A DNA stretch of 7,152 bases from Aquirhabdus sp. (GCA_030152425.1 JASLJP010000282.1:1-7152), one strand, 5' to 3'; shown: positions 1 to 5,850, numbered from the stretch's first letter. Notes: generated by a model from the sequence alone, not told the origin. Program-made: numbers and translations.

Positions 1-13
1 GGGAGCGAAGGTC

Positions 14-394
14 ATGATTGATCATACGGGCGTCGGAGTCAGCGACTTTGCCAAGAGCAAGGAATTTTACACGGCAGCTTTGGCTGCGATCGGTTATAGC
101 GCGCTGGCAGAATTTCCAGCCGCCATGACGGGCGGCACGGATGTCGTAGGCTACGGCGAAAATCACAAGCCGGATTTCTGGATTCATAGCGGCGAAGCCA
201 ATAAGCCGCCGATCCATGTCGCATTTCGCGTGACCTCACGCGAGATCGTAGATGCATTCTATGCCGCTGCGATTGCTGCCGGTGGCACTGATAATGGCAA
301 ACCCGGCCTGCGTCCACATTATCACGCTAATTATTACGGCGCGTTTGTTCGTGATCCGGATGGGCACAATATCGAAGCGGTATTTCATGGCTAA
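14..394 (+). CDS. VOC family (glyoxalase/dioxygenase-fold) protein
   Basis: A complete 126-residue protein of the vicinal oxygen chelate superfamily, probably a cytosolic metal-dependent enzyme. It has the usual single-module pattern: an N-terminal beta strand with H4 followed by FYTAAL (about residues 18-23), a central IHVAF strand with H68, and a C-terminal DPDGHNIEAV block with E121. H4, H68 and E121 are placed like the metal ligands of this fold, but the substrate cannot be read from the sequence. Family members include glyoxalases, fosfomycin-type resistance proteins and ring-cleaving dioxygenases. The start is supported by GGGAG at 1-5, eight bases before the ATG. No signal peptide or membrane segment is seen. 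It lies on the other side of dif from the larger cluster and is not obviously part of it. Family assignment is firm; the specific reaction is unknown. Confidence 0.9.
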   Translation: MIDHTGVGVSDFAKSKEFYTAALAAIGYSALAEFPAAMTGGTDVVGYGENHKPDFWIHSGEANKPPIHVAFRVTSREIVDAFYAAAIAAGGTDNGKPGLRPHYHANYYGAFVRDPDGHNIEAVFHG

Positions 395-476
395 ACGATC
401 TGTACATCCATATGGCAATGCATACACGGTGTGGGCGCTGTACGCGTATGTGTAGGGATAACGGACGCTAAAACTG

Positions 477-498
477 GCCTGCGTGCGCGTACGCAGGC
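477..498. other. GC-rich hairpin downstream of the VOC gene
   Basis: GCCTGCGT (477-484) and ACGCAGGC (491-498) are perfectly complementary 8-base arms around a six-base loop. On the plus strand the hairpin is followed by TATAACCGCGGG, which is not a T-run, so it is a poor intrinsic terminator for the VOC gene 80 bases upstream. On the minus strand it is followed by CAGTTTTAGC, a short T-run, so it could weakly stop leftward transcription. It may instead act as a 3' mRNA stabiliser or be fortuitous. Confidence 0.35.
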
Positions 499-558
499 TA
501 TAACCGCGGGAATAGACCGAGAGTAGGTGTTTGTTTTATCTGAAAAAGCGCAGTGTTA

Positions 559-586
559 ATGTCGTATAATGTATATTATGTTAAAT
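559..586 (+). other. dif: dif site (XerC/XerD chromosome dimer resolution site)
   Basis: A 28-base site with the XerC/XerD layout: XerC arm ATGTCGTATAA (559-569), central region TGTATA (570-575), XerD arm TTATGTTAAAT (576-586). Compared with the E. coli dif as I recall it, the centre and XerD arm are identical and the XerC arm keeps its inner core, differing in five of 11 positions; XerC arms vary more between genera. XerC and XerD recombine two copies of dif to resolve chromosome dimers at division, activated by FtsK at the septum. The site lies in a non-coding stretch, as expected. The main alternative is a plasmid pdif site or a Xer-integrated element boundary. The canonical TGTATA centre and the absence of plasmid or phage genes nearby favour the chromosomal site. 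Confidence 0.9.
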
Positions 587-593
587 AACATAA
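576..593. repeat. Inverted repeat formed by the dif XerD arm and flanking bases
   Basis: TTATGTTA (576-583) and TAACATAA (586-593) are perfect 8-base inverted arms separated by AA. The left arm is the core of the XerD-binding arm of dif. The right arm extends seven bases beyond dif and reads on the minus strand as TTATGTTATTT (593-583), a 9-of-11 match to the XerD arm. A second, inverted XerD-like half-site therefore overlaps the outer end of dif. Whether XerD can bind it is unknown. Confidence 0.6.
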
Positions 594-1083
594 CTGACGC
601 AACAGCGTAGGATCATAGCGCTTAGATCTGCGTGCCGACTTACCCCCTGCGCTCTACAAAACATCTGCTGCTCTATAACGATATACTTTCATGTTTGAAT
701 CTGCCCAGCCTCTTGTTTAACCATTCTTGTGCGGATGCAGCGGCTTATAAAATATCTTTATGCTCGCGCGCTATTGCTGCGTACGAGGATTAAAACAGCG
801 TGAGGTTTTAGGTCTTGATACATCATGCATATGGCTGGTTTTATCGGTGTCTATTTTTATACGGGCTCGCGGAATGAGCGTGCTGTCACGTGCATCTAAG
901 TCAATCATCCACAATTCCGGTTTGGGCTTGGCTTACGGTTTGCGTGCTGAGATTTATCTCTTGCTGTGCTTATTGGCTGGATTAAAGACGACATAAATAT
1001 GGCAGTTCGTGCTTCTTGGAACATTCAATGCTGACTTGAGAGCTCTTTTTTGTCGTGTTTAGCCCTTAATCGCTGCACCCTAA

Positions 1084-1154
1084 GTTGCCGCTTTGCTTGA
1101 TGAAGCTCATTGTCTTGCTGCGCACAGGCTGCGTTGCAGCCCATTTGCGGCAAC
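1084..1154. other. Nested inverted repeats, possible structured element
   Basis: GTTGCCGC (1084-1091) pairs perfectly with GCGGCAAC (1147-1154). Inside lie two hairpins: GCTT/AAGC around GATG (1095-1106), and GGCTGC/GCAGCC around GTT (1127-1141). Together they could fold as a three-way junction of about 71 bases. Single 8-base inverted repeats at this distance arise by chance about once or twice in a region this size, so the case rests only on the nesting. No known RNA family was recognised and no promoter or terminator clearly frames it. Confidence 0.25.
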
Positions 1155-1270
1155 ATGACGATGCTTCACAGCCACGGGTTCTGTCCTATTTGGATTACAG
1201 ATGAAGTGCTTTAAATATTATTGCCGACCTGCCCTTATAAATGTCACTTAAGGTTAGTTGCTTTCTTTTA

Positions 1271-1291
1271 TATCCAATTAAGCATTGGGTA
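1271..1291. repeat. Imperfect inverted repeat, first of the AT-rich repeat cluster
   Basis: TATCCAAT (1271-1278) and ATTGGGTA (1284-1291) are inverted 8-base arms with one mismatch, a G-T pair, around a five-base spacer. It lies 18 bases left of the first perfect 16-bp palindrome and may belong to the same regulatory cluster. By itself it is weak. Confidence 0.3.
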
Positions 1292-1308
1292 CTCTCATAA
1301 ATTAGATG

Positions 1309-1324
1309 GCTACTGATCAGTAGC
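1309..1324. repeat. Perfect 16-bp palindrome (CTGATCAG core)
   Basis: GCTACTGATCAGTAGC equals its own reverse complement over all 16 bases. Palindromes of this length are typical operators for dimeric regulators. It shares the CTGAT/ATCAG half-motif with the palindrome at 1376-1391, whose centre is 67 bases to the right, and with further copies at 1366-1370 and 1376-1380. It lies about 420 bases upstream of the diguanylate cyclase start. No regulator gene is nearby and the binding protein is unknown. Confidence 0.5.
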
Positions 1325-1375
1325 GTCATGATGTTATCTAGAATATCGTTCCCCCTAAATTAAATCTGATGAATG

Positions 1376-1391
1376 ATCAGTTATAACTGAT
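1376..1391. repeat. Perfect 16-bp palindrome (ATCAG/CTGAT arms)
   Basis: ATCAGTTATAACTGAT equals its own reverse complement over 16 bases. Its left arm ATCAG (1376-1380) also pairs with CTGAT at 1366-1370, forming an overlapping second inverted repeat with a five-base spacer. Together with 1309-1324 this gives a cluster of CTGAT/ATCAG half-sites over about 80 bases, suggesting an operator region or a multi-site protein-binding patch. The role is inferred from symmetry only. Confidence 0.5.
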
Positions 1392-1569
1392 GTGCTGACT
1401 ATTATTTATGGTGTTTTAAGCTATTTTATGTCTCTGTAGGGCGTCTATTAAATTTTACTTACAATTATTGTCTTATTTGGCCAATTTATTGTTTTTATTG
1501 CTGTTTTTGTGGATGGCTGATTCAGGAACTGTTCCGTGTAGTACAGGTTTGTGCTGTTCTTAGAAAATT

Positions 1570-1598
1570 TTGTGGCAAATCGCTAATTTCTTTAGAAT
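1570..1598 (+). promoter_or_regulatory. Candidate sigma-70-type promoter for the diguanylate cyclase gene
   Basis: TTGTGG (1570-1575, three of six matches to TTGACA, including the TTG) is followed after 17 bases by TAGAAT (1593-1598, five of six matches to TATAAT). Transcription would start near 1605 and give a leader of about 125 bases before the ATG at 1731. The surroundings are AT-rich, so chance matches are likely. This is the best-spaced pair seen close to the gene. Confidence 0.35.
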
Positions 1599-1701
1599 AG
1601 TCTTAATATTTGTGATAGCTTGTATGTGTGTGTGCAGGAATAATCAGCTTTGTACACCAAGGAATGATGAAGAAAAGCAAAGGACTGAATAATAAAGTAA
1701 T

Positions 1702-1716
1702 GTGGTAATTTACCAC
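1702..1716. promoter_or_regulatory. Operator-like palindrome next to the cyclase ribosome binding site
   Basis: GTGGTAA (1702-1708) and TTACCAC (1710-1716) are perfect 7-base inverted arms around a single T. The right arm abuts the GAAGGG ribosome binding site (1717-1722) of the cyclase. As DNA it could be a repressor operator downstream of the promoter. As RNA it could form a small hairpin (six pairs, three-base loop) beside the ribosome binding site and affect translation. The sequence cannot decide between these. Confidence 0.45.
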
Positions 1717-1722
1717 GAAGGG
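1717..1722 (+). promoter_or_regulatory. Ribosome binding site that sets the cyclase start
   Basis: GAAGGG lies eight bases before ATG at 1731. A longer reading from GTG at 1722 would overlap this site and have no properly spaced ribosome binding site, so the ATG start is preferred and the protein is 421 residues. Confidence 0.65.
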
Positions 1723-1730
1723 TGCAAGGC

Positions 1731-2996
1731 ATGAAGCTAGAAGGTTCTAATCTGTTGGAGCGAGATGAGATCGTTCGGCTTATTAATAGTCGGATGTATT
1801 TTCTTCTTTTTCCTTTCACACTAGAACAGAAATACAGCCAACAGTATCAGAATGAAGCTGCTCGAGAGTTTCGACTGCGCGGTTTAATCATTCTGGCTTT
1901 GTATTTGTTCCTCTCTCTGGGTATATACCAGCTTCTTCCCGAAACGCAGGTGCGCAACTGGCTTATGCTCTATGGCTGGGTTGGGGTGATCGTCACCATC
2001 GCATGGGTATTTTCTCTGTTTAAAACGTTGGCGCAGTGGTTTGACCTCTATACCTGTATCGGCTCCCTCTTTGCAGTTGCCATCACCTTTGCCATGATCG
2101 GCGTGCTCGCCCCCGGCGACAGTAGCGTGCTATACCACGCGGCAATGATGTATGCCGTGGTGATCATTTATGGCTTTGTCGGGATGCGCTTTTATACCGC
2201 GATCATCGCAGGCTGGTTTGGTGGCTTACTCGGTGTGGTGATTACCGCGCATTTCAATGGGCAAATTGAGTGGACGCTCCTGCATCGGACCTATACCTTC
2301 AGCAGCTTTTTGGGCATGTGTTTGGCCTATGCAACCGACCATCAGCATCGTGAAAACTATCTACAGAGTTGCTTGATTGAGCTGACGCGTCTGGAGATGG
2401 TTGAGCAAGCCAATAAACTGGAGACCTTGTCTCAGCAAGACGCATTGACCGGACTCGCGAATCGTCGCTATCTCGATGAAGTCGTCAAGAAAGAATGGGA
2501 TCGTTCGATGCGTTATCGTACCCCCGTGACAGTGATGATGATCGATATCGACTATTTTAAGAACTATAACGATGCACTCGGACACCCTGAGGGGGACCGC
2601 TGTTTAAAGAAGATCGCCGAGACCATCGGTGGGATCTGCGCGCGTAGTGGCGATCTTGCTGCCCGCTATGGGGGTGAAGAGTTTTTGATGCTGTTTGCGA
2701 TGACCAATCAGGTACAAGCGGATAAACATGCTGAGCGATTGTTACAGCTGGTGCGGGATCTCGAGATCCCCCATCCGTCCAGTCCGGTGTCCAAACATGT
2801 GACTGTCAGTGTTGGGGTGGCGTCGACGATCCCGCAGTTACATCAGCAGTACACCGACTTTATCAAAAGCGCTGACCATGCCCTTTATCAGGCAAAAAGC
2901 AGTGGTCGAAATTGCTATGTGGTGATCGATCAGGCACAGATGTTTTTTCCACAACCAGAGCAGTACCCTGCCCCTAAAAAACTCAACCGCAGTTAA
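1731..2996 (+). CDS. Membrane-anchored GGDEF diguanylate cyclase
   Basis: A 421-residue enzyme that makes cyclic di-GMP from two GTP. After a short cytosolic N-terminus come about six hydrophobic membrane segments (roughly residues 49-69, 76-97, 105-126, 133-152, 154-173 and 188-202), a short helical linker, and a GGDEF domain from about 230 to 398. The domain opens with DALTGLANRRYLDE. D272 of IDIDYF and the glutamates of the GGEEF motif (314-318) are placed to bind metal, and DALGHPEGD follows. RSGD (305-308) lies five residues before GGEEF, which is the inhibitory I-site, so product feedback is expected. No EAL domain follows. The membrane part may be a sensor, but it matches no named input domain I can identify. 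A proline-rich tail of about 18 residues follows the domain. The gene stands alone and converges on the minus-strand cluster. The cyclase call is firm; its signal is unknown. Confidence 0.95.
   Translation: MKLEGSNLLERDEIVRLINSRMYFLLFPFTLEQKYSQQYQNEAAREFRLRGLIILALYLFLSLGIYQLLPETQVRNWLMLYGWVGVIVTIAWVFSLFKTLAQWFDLYTCIGSLFAVAITFAMIGVLAPGDSSVLYHAAMMYAVVIIYGFVGMRFYTAIIAGWFGGLLGVVITAHFNGQIEWTLLHRTYTFSSFLGMCLAYATDHQHRENYLQSCLIELTRLEMVEQANKLETLSQQDALTGLANRRYLDEVVKKEWDRSMRYRTPVTVMMIDIDYFKNYNDALGHPEGDRCLKKIAETIGGICARSGDLAARYGGEEFLMLFAMTNQVQADKHAERLLQLVRDLEIPHPSSPVSKHVTVSVGVASTIPQLHQQYTDFIKSADHALYQAKSSGRNCYVVIDQAQMFFPQPEQYPAPKKLNRS
2966..2973 (-). other. KOPS-like octamer pointing toward dif
   Basis: On the minus strand the sequence is GGGCAGGG, matching the E. 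coli FtsK-orienting motif GGGNAGGG. Read 5' to 3' it points left, toward dif at 559-586, the polarity expected on this side of dif. I found no other copy in either orientation. About one match is expected by chance in 7 kb counting both strands, so this is only consistent with the dif call, not independent proof. Confidence 0.35.
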
Positions 2997-3008
2997 GCCT
3001 GCGGTTGA
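2975..3008 (-). terminator. Intrinsic terminator of the minus-strand cluster
   Basis: Read on the minus strand, TCAACCGCAG (3008-2999) pairs perfectly with CTGCGGTTGA (2992-2983) around a six-base loop. One G and then TTTTTT (2981-2976) follow. This is a strong rho-independent terminator located 33 bases after the GyrI-like gene stop. It overlaps the last codons and stop of the convergent cyclase gene: the T-run is the complement of the two lysine codons near the C-terminus, and the cyclase TAA sits in the loop. On the plus strand no T-run follows, so it should not terminate the cyclase transcript well. Confidence 0.8.
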
Positions 3009-3040
3009 TGCATCATGCGCAAAAAATTGATGCGTACGCC

Positions 3041-3505
3041 TTAATCCAACAAGGGCTGATTTAGCACTGTGCGCCAAGTAGAAGGATCTGGACTGGTTTC
3101 AGGTCCGACCACATAGCTTTCCCACAGGTCTGCACTTTGCTGTAGTTCTTCCTCCTCGATCCACGCCTTAAACTCTCCCCAAGCGGCGCCCAGTCCTTCA
3201 TAGCCGCCATGATAGACCGTGCTGACCACCCGTCGTTCCGGCAGGATACTGGGTTTAACCCGCTGCGCGGCCTTGATCGGCTGGGTGACCGGGATGCCCA
3301 CCTCAAAATCGAACATCTCCGAGGGCTGCTTGAGGTGGTGAGAGAAAATCGCACCTGCCGGCGCGATGCCTTGGGCTTGAATGACCGACAGCAACTCATG
3401 GATAGCGGGTCCCATCACGATAGGACACTGCTCTCGCGGGATGGTCAAATGGATGACTGCGAGGGGTTGTAACTCGGTATGGGAAATCACGGGATCTTCG
3501 ATCAT
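3041..3505 (-). CDS. GyrI-like / AraC effector-binding-domain protein
   Basis: A 154-residue stand-alone small-molecule-binding domain (GyrI-like, the AraC E-bind fold) with no DNA-binding part. Family hallmarks are visible: PAGAIFSHH (about 49-57), FDFEVGIPV with E68 (65-73), the LP and YHGGYEGLGAAWGEFKAWI block (88-116), and WESYVVGP (128-135) close to the C-terminus. In relatives the fold binds drug-like or hydrophobic ligands, and in GyrI it protects DNA gyrase. The ligand here is unknown. AAGGA (3514-3518) lies eight bases before the ATG and supports the start. It is the last gene of the cluster, 47 bases after the sigma factor gene, and the terminator follows directly. That spacing contains a small hairpin (3528-3542) but no clear promoter, so it is probably co-transcribed. 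Family assignment is good; GyrI-type gyrase inhibition is not implied. Confidence 0.85.
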   Translation of the reverse strand: MIEDPVISHTELQPLAVIHLTIPREQCPIVMGPAIHELLSVIQAQGIAPAGAIFSHHLKQPSEMFDFEVGIPVTQPIKAAQRVKPSILPERRVVSTVYHGGYEGLGAAWGEFKAWIEEEELQQSADLWESYVVGPETSPDPSTWRTVLNQPLLD

Positions 3506-3552
3506 GGTCTATATCCTTTAGGGTGTTGCTCGTTGATCGAGCGGGTGATGTC

Positions 3553-4869
3553 TTAGGAGTAGCGCGCTACTCTGCCCTCGCGTACACATAGATTGGCGCG
3601 CTCTAATAACAAGGCGCGTTCACGCGTGTTGTGCGTCAGACTGGCGGCATGTTCAAACTCACGTTGTGCTTCTGCATAGCGTTCTAGCTTAAAGAGAAAA
3701 TCGCCGCGTACACTCGGTAATAAGTGGTAGTTGCGTAATGCGGGCTCATCGACCAACGCATCCACGACCGTTAGCCCCTGCGCGGGACCAAAGGCCATAC
3801 AGATAGCAACGGCGCGGTTCAGCTCGACGATGGGCGATGGCGCAAGTACGGCCAACGCATCGTACAGCACACTGATGCGCTGCCAATCCGTCAGCTCGGC
3901 GCGATAGGCACGTGCATGGCAACTGGCAATGGCGGCTTGTAGCGCATAGGGCCCATAGCCTTTGCCCAGTCCGTCCACACGTTTTAAAGCCGTCAGACCG
4001 CGCTGGATCAACAGATGATCCCAACGACTACGGTCTTGATCCAGTAGCAAGATCGGTGCGCCATGGCGGTCGGTTCGGGCGTGGAAGCGGGATGCTTGAA
4101 TCTCCATCAGGGCGACTAGCCCATGTACCTCTGACTCGCTTGGAATCAGCTCGGCCAGGATACGGCCGAGCCTGAGCGCCTCATGGCAGAGCGATGGGCG
4201 TATCCAGTCATCCCCTTTAGTTGCGGCATAGCCTTCATTAAAGACCAGATACAACACGGAAAGCACAGAGGCTAAACGGCTATGGAGTTCATCTTGGTTC
4301 GGGAGTTCAAAGGGTGCGTGGGCCTCTTTCAGGATGCGTTTGGCACGGACGATACGTTGGGCAATGGTGGATTCGCTGACCAGAAAAGCGCGAGAAATCT
4401 CATCGGTCGTCAGCCCGCCAAGTAGTCTGAGGGTCAGTGCTACCTGAGCATCTGCGGTCAACACGGGATGGCAGGCGATAAAGACCAAACGCAGAAGGTC
4501 GTCATCGATATTGGCATTGCTGGGTTGATTGCGGGCATCGATTTCTTGTTCGAGTGCCGTGTCAAAGTCATGATCAAGCATGCTTTGTTGCTCGTATTCC
4601 ATGTCGCGTCCCAACTCTTCGTGCTTGCGGTCGATGAGCTTCTGGCGGCGTAAGTGATCGAGTGCGCGGCGCTTGGCGACTGTCATAAGCCAAGCCACAG
4701 GCTGATCCGGCATGCCTGTGGCGGGCCAATGCTCGAGTGCCGCCACCAGTGCGTCCTGCGCAAACTCCTCTGCCAAGCCAACGTCACGCACCATGCGGGT
4801 GAGTACTGCGATGAGCTTGGCAGATTCGATGCGCCACACGGCATCTATGGTGCGGCGGATGTCGGTCAT
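3553..4869 (-). CDS. ECF42-type RNA polymerase sigma factor with DUF6596/TPR extension
   Basis: A 438-residue sigma factor, about twice the length of an ordinary ECF sigma. Residues 12-80 form sigma region 2, ending in AWLMTVAKRRALDHLRR. An acidic, glutamine-rich linker spans about 85-120. Residues 122-182 form region 4, with the helix-turn-helix around LTTDEISRAFLVSESTIAQR. The rest is the extension typical of ECF42: YLVFNEGY (207-214), LLLDQDRSRWD (274-284), YALQAAIASCHA (308-319), ELNRAVA (349-355), and a TPR-like end with YHLLPSVRGDFL (381-392). Known ECF42 loci lack an anti-sigma factor and are linked to DGPF/YCII genes, as here; activity is thought to be modulated by the C-terminal extension. 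The start overlaps the YCII stop by four bases (ATGA), with GGAG (4881-4884) somewhat far upstream, which implies translational coupling. It probably controls this cluster. The signal is unknown. Confidence 0.95.
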   Translation of the reverse strand: MTDIRRTIDAVWRIESAKLIAVLTRMVRDVGLAEEFAQDALVAALEHWPATGMPDQPVAWLMTVAKRRALDHLRRQKLIDRKHEELGRDMEYEQQSMLDHDFDTALEQEIDARNQPSNANIDDDLLRLVFIACHPVLTADAQVALTLRLLGGLTTDEISRAFLVSESTIAQRIVRAKRILKEAHAPFELPNQDELHSRLASVLSVLYLVFNEGYAATKGDDWIRPSLCHEALRLGRILAELIPSESEVHGLVALMEIQASRFHARTDRHGAPILLLDQDRSRWDHLLIQRGLTALKRVDGLGKGYGPYALQAAIASCHARAYRAELTDWQRISVLYDALAVLAPSPIVELNRAVAICMAFGPAQGLTVVDALVDEPALRNYHLLPSVRGDFLFKLERYAEAQREFEHAASLTHNTRERALLLERANLCVREGRVARYS

Positions 4870-5285
4870 GACTTGGCCGACTCCGCCAGCAGGTCACTGA
4901 AGCCTTCGGCGGCTTTTTGCACGTCTTCAGGGAAGTCGGTCATTTCAAAGATCTGACGTACTTCGATCGTTTCGTTGACCCCGCCTGGACAGCGTTTCGC
5001 CCATTCGATGGCCTCTTCTTTTGATTTCACCTGAATGATCCAGTAGCCACCGACAGTTTCTTTGGTTTCGGTAAAGGGACCATCGGTCACGACGGGCTTG
5101 CCGGTCTGAAAGGACACACGCGCACCGGCGACCGGTGGATGCAGTCCATCCAATGCCAACAATACGCCGGCTTTCTGCAGTGATTCGTTATATGTCATCA
5201 TTGCCGCGACTGCATCTGCATCGGGCACGGTTTCTGGGGTGGCGCTTTCGTATCCCTGAGGGATCATGAGCATCATAAATCGCAT
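4866..5285 (-). CDS. YCII-related (DGPF domain) protein
   Basis: A 139-residue cytosolic single-domain protein of the YCII/DGPF family. It shows MRFMMLMIP at the N-terminus, LLALDGLHPP (42-51), the defining VVTDGPFTETKE (65-76), GGYWIIQV (79-86) and AIEWAKRCP (92-100). The family has a ferredoxin-like fold with a conserved acidic/histidine pocket, and some relatives are small-molecule enzymes. No reaction is established for the DGPF branch linked to sigma factors. AGGAG (5294-5298) lies eight bases before the ATG, a strong ribosome binding site. The last codons overlap the sigma factor start by four bases, so the two proteins are probably made in a fixed ratio. The tail after residue 115 is charged and alanine-rich. 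The family call is firm and the function unknown. Confidence 0.93.
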   Translation of the reverse strand: MRFMMLMIPQGYESATPETVPDADAVAAMMTYNESLQKAGVLLALDGLHPPVAGARVSFQTGKPVVTDGPFTETKETVGGYWIIQVKSKEEAIEWAKRCPGGVNETIEVRQIFEMTDFPEDVQKAAEGFSDLLAESAKS

Positions 5286-5320
5286 GATGGTTACTCCTGT
5301 TTAAGGTGGTGGTTTAAGAA

Positions 5321-5848
5321 CTATTTCTCTGCTTGGGCTTTGAGATTGGCCAGACCGGTTTCAAAGTCTTTGCCGACCATCTTGTCCATGCTGCAAAACA
5401 CTTGCATCAGCTTGGCGATATAGGGGTTGGGGCCATACATCCGCCAGGTCAGTATGGTGTTGTCACCGACCGGTTGCAGGGTAAACTCGGCGGTGTTATG
5501 CGCTTCAAACGGCTTTAAAAAATCCAGTTTGATGACGATCTTGCTCGCTGGCTGACTATGGGTGATTTCCATACGGCCAGTTCCAACTTTATTGTTGCCG
5601 ACCCATTCATAGATGGTGCCGTCGCCCTGTGGCGCGCCACTGTAATGGCGGGTCAGGGCGGGATCGAGCTTCTCCCAAGGAGACCATGTAGTCCAATGAT
5701 GAAAGTCGTTGATCAAGGCGTAGACCTTTTCCGGCGGTGCCTTGATGGTGATGCTGCGTTGCACGCTAAAGCTATCGGGACGTGTCGCTGCATAGGCCAG
5801 TAAGCCAATCAGCAGGATGACAATGATGAGGGCGATGAGTTTAAACAT
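5321..5848 (-). CDS. SRPBCC (polyketide cyclase/START-like) protein with N-terminal membrane anchor
   Basis: A 175-residue protein with one hydrophobic helix (about residues 3-21), probably a membrane anchor with the domain outside the cytoplasm. An SRPBCC ligand-binding domain follows from about 28 to 172. Recognisable elements are RSITIKAPPEKVYALINDFHHW (31-52), the WSPWEKLDPA turn (55-64), GDGTIYEW (75-82) and a long C-terminal helix DKMVGKDFETGLANLK (155-170). The fold makes a deep hydrophobic pocket used by lipid- and polyketide-binding relatives; the ligand here is unknown. A longer open frame from 5965 overlaps the upstream gene and gives a polar non-family leader, so the internal ATG at 5848 is preferred. 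It begins two bases after the upstream stop, and the next gene follows after 35 bases. Such anchored SRPBCC proteins recur in sigma/DGPF clusters. Confidence 0.88.
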   Translation of the reverse strand: MFKLIALIIVILLIGLLAYAATRPDSFSVQRSITIKAPPEKVYALINDFHHWTTWSPWEKLDPALTRHYSGAPQGDGTIYEWVGNNKVGTGRMEITHSQPASKIVIKLDFLKPFEAHNTAEFTLQPVGDNTILTWRMYGPNPYIAKLMQVFCSMDKMVGKDFETGLANLKAQAEK

Positions 5849-5850
5849 GA

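Larger units (their letters stand above)
395..1730. other. 1.3-kb gene-poor, AT-rich intergenic region containing dif
   Basis: No convincing protein gene is present. The longest open frame (760-996, plus) has no good ribosome binding site, an unusual residue mix and no recognisable domain. No tRNA, rRNA or known riboswitch was recognised. The right part (about 1200-1720) is clearly richer in A and T than the flanking genes. The region holds a GC-rich hairpin (477-498), the dif site (559-586), an inverted-repeat cluster (1084-1154), AT-rich palindromes (1271-1391), a promoter candidate (1570-1598) and an operator-like palindrome (1702-1716). These are described separately. Such a long non-coding stretch fits a terminus region, where dif often sits between genes. 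Confidence 0.7.

Noticed and set aside
565..570. Perfect TATAAT (-10 box) inside the dif site
   Set aside because: The bases are part of the XerC arm and centre of dif, and no good -35 element lies 16-18 bases upstream.
760..996. 78-codon open frame on the plus strand in the intergenic gap
   Set aside because: No ribosome binding site, no recognisable domain, odd composition and no codon pattern like the neighbouring genes.
1121..1200. Partial look-alike of a c-di-GMP (GEMM-I) riboswitch: CGCACAGG and AGCCACGGG
   Set aside because: The conserved core between these motifs, the GNRA-loop hairpin and the 3' receptor stem are absent, and the site is about 540 bases or more upstream of the cyclase start.
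1722..1730. GTG at 1722 as the cyclase start
   Set aside because: It overlaps the GAAGGG ribosome binding site that is correctly spaced for ATG at 1731.
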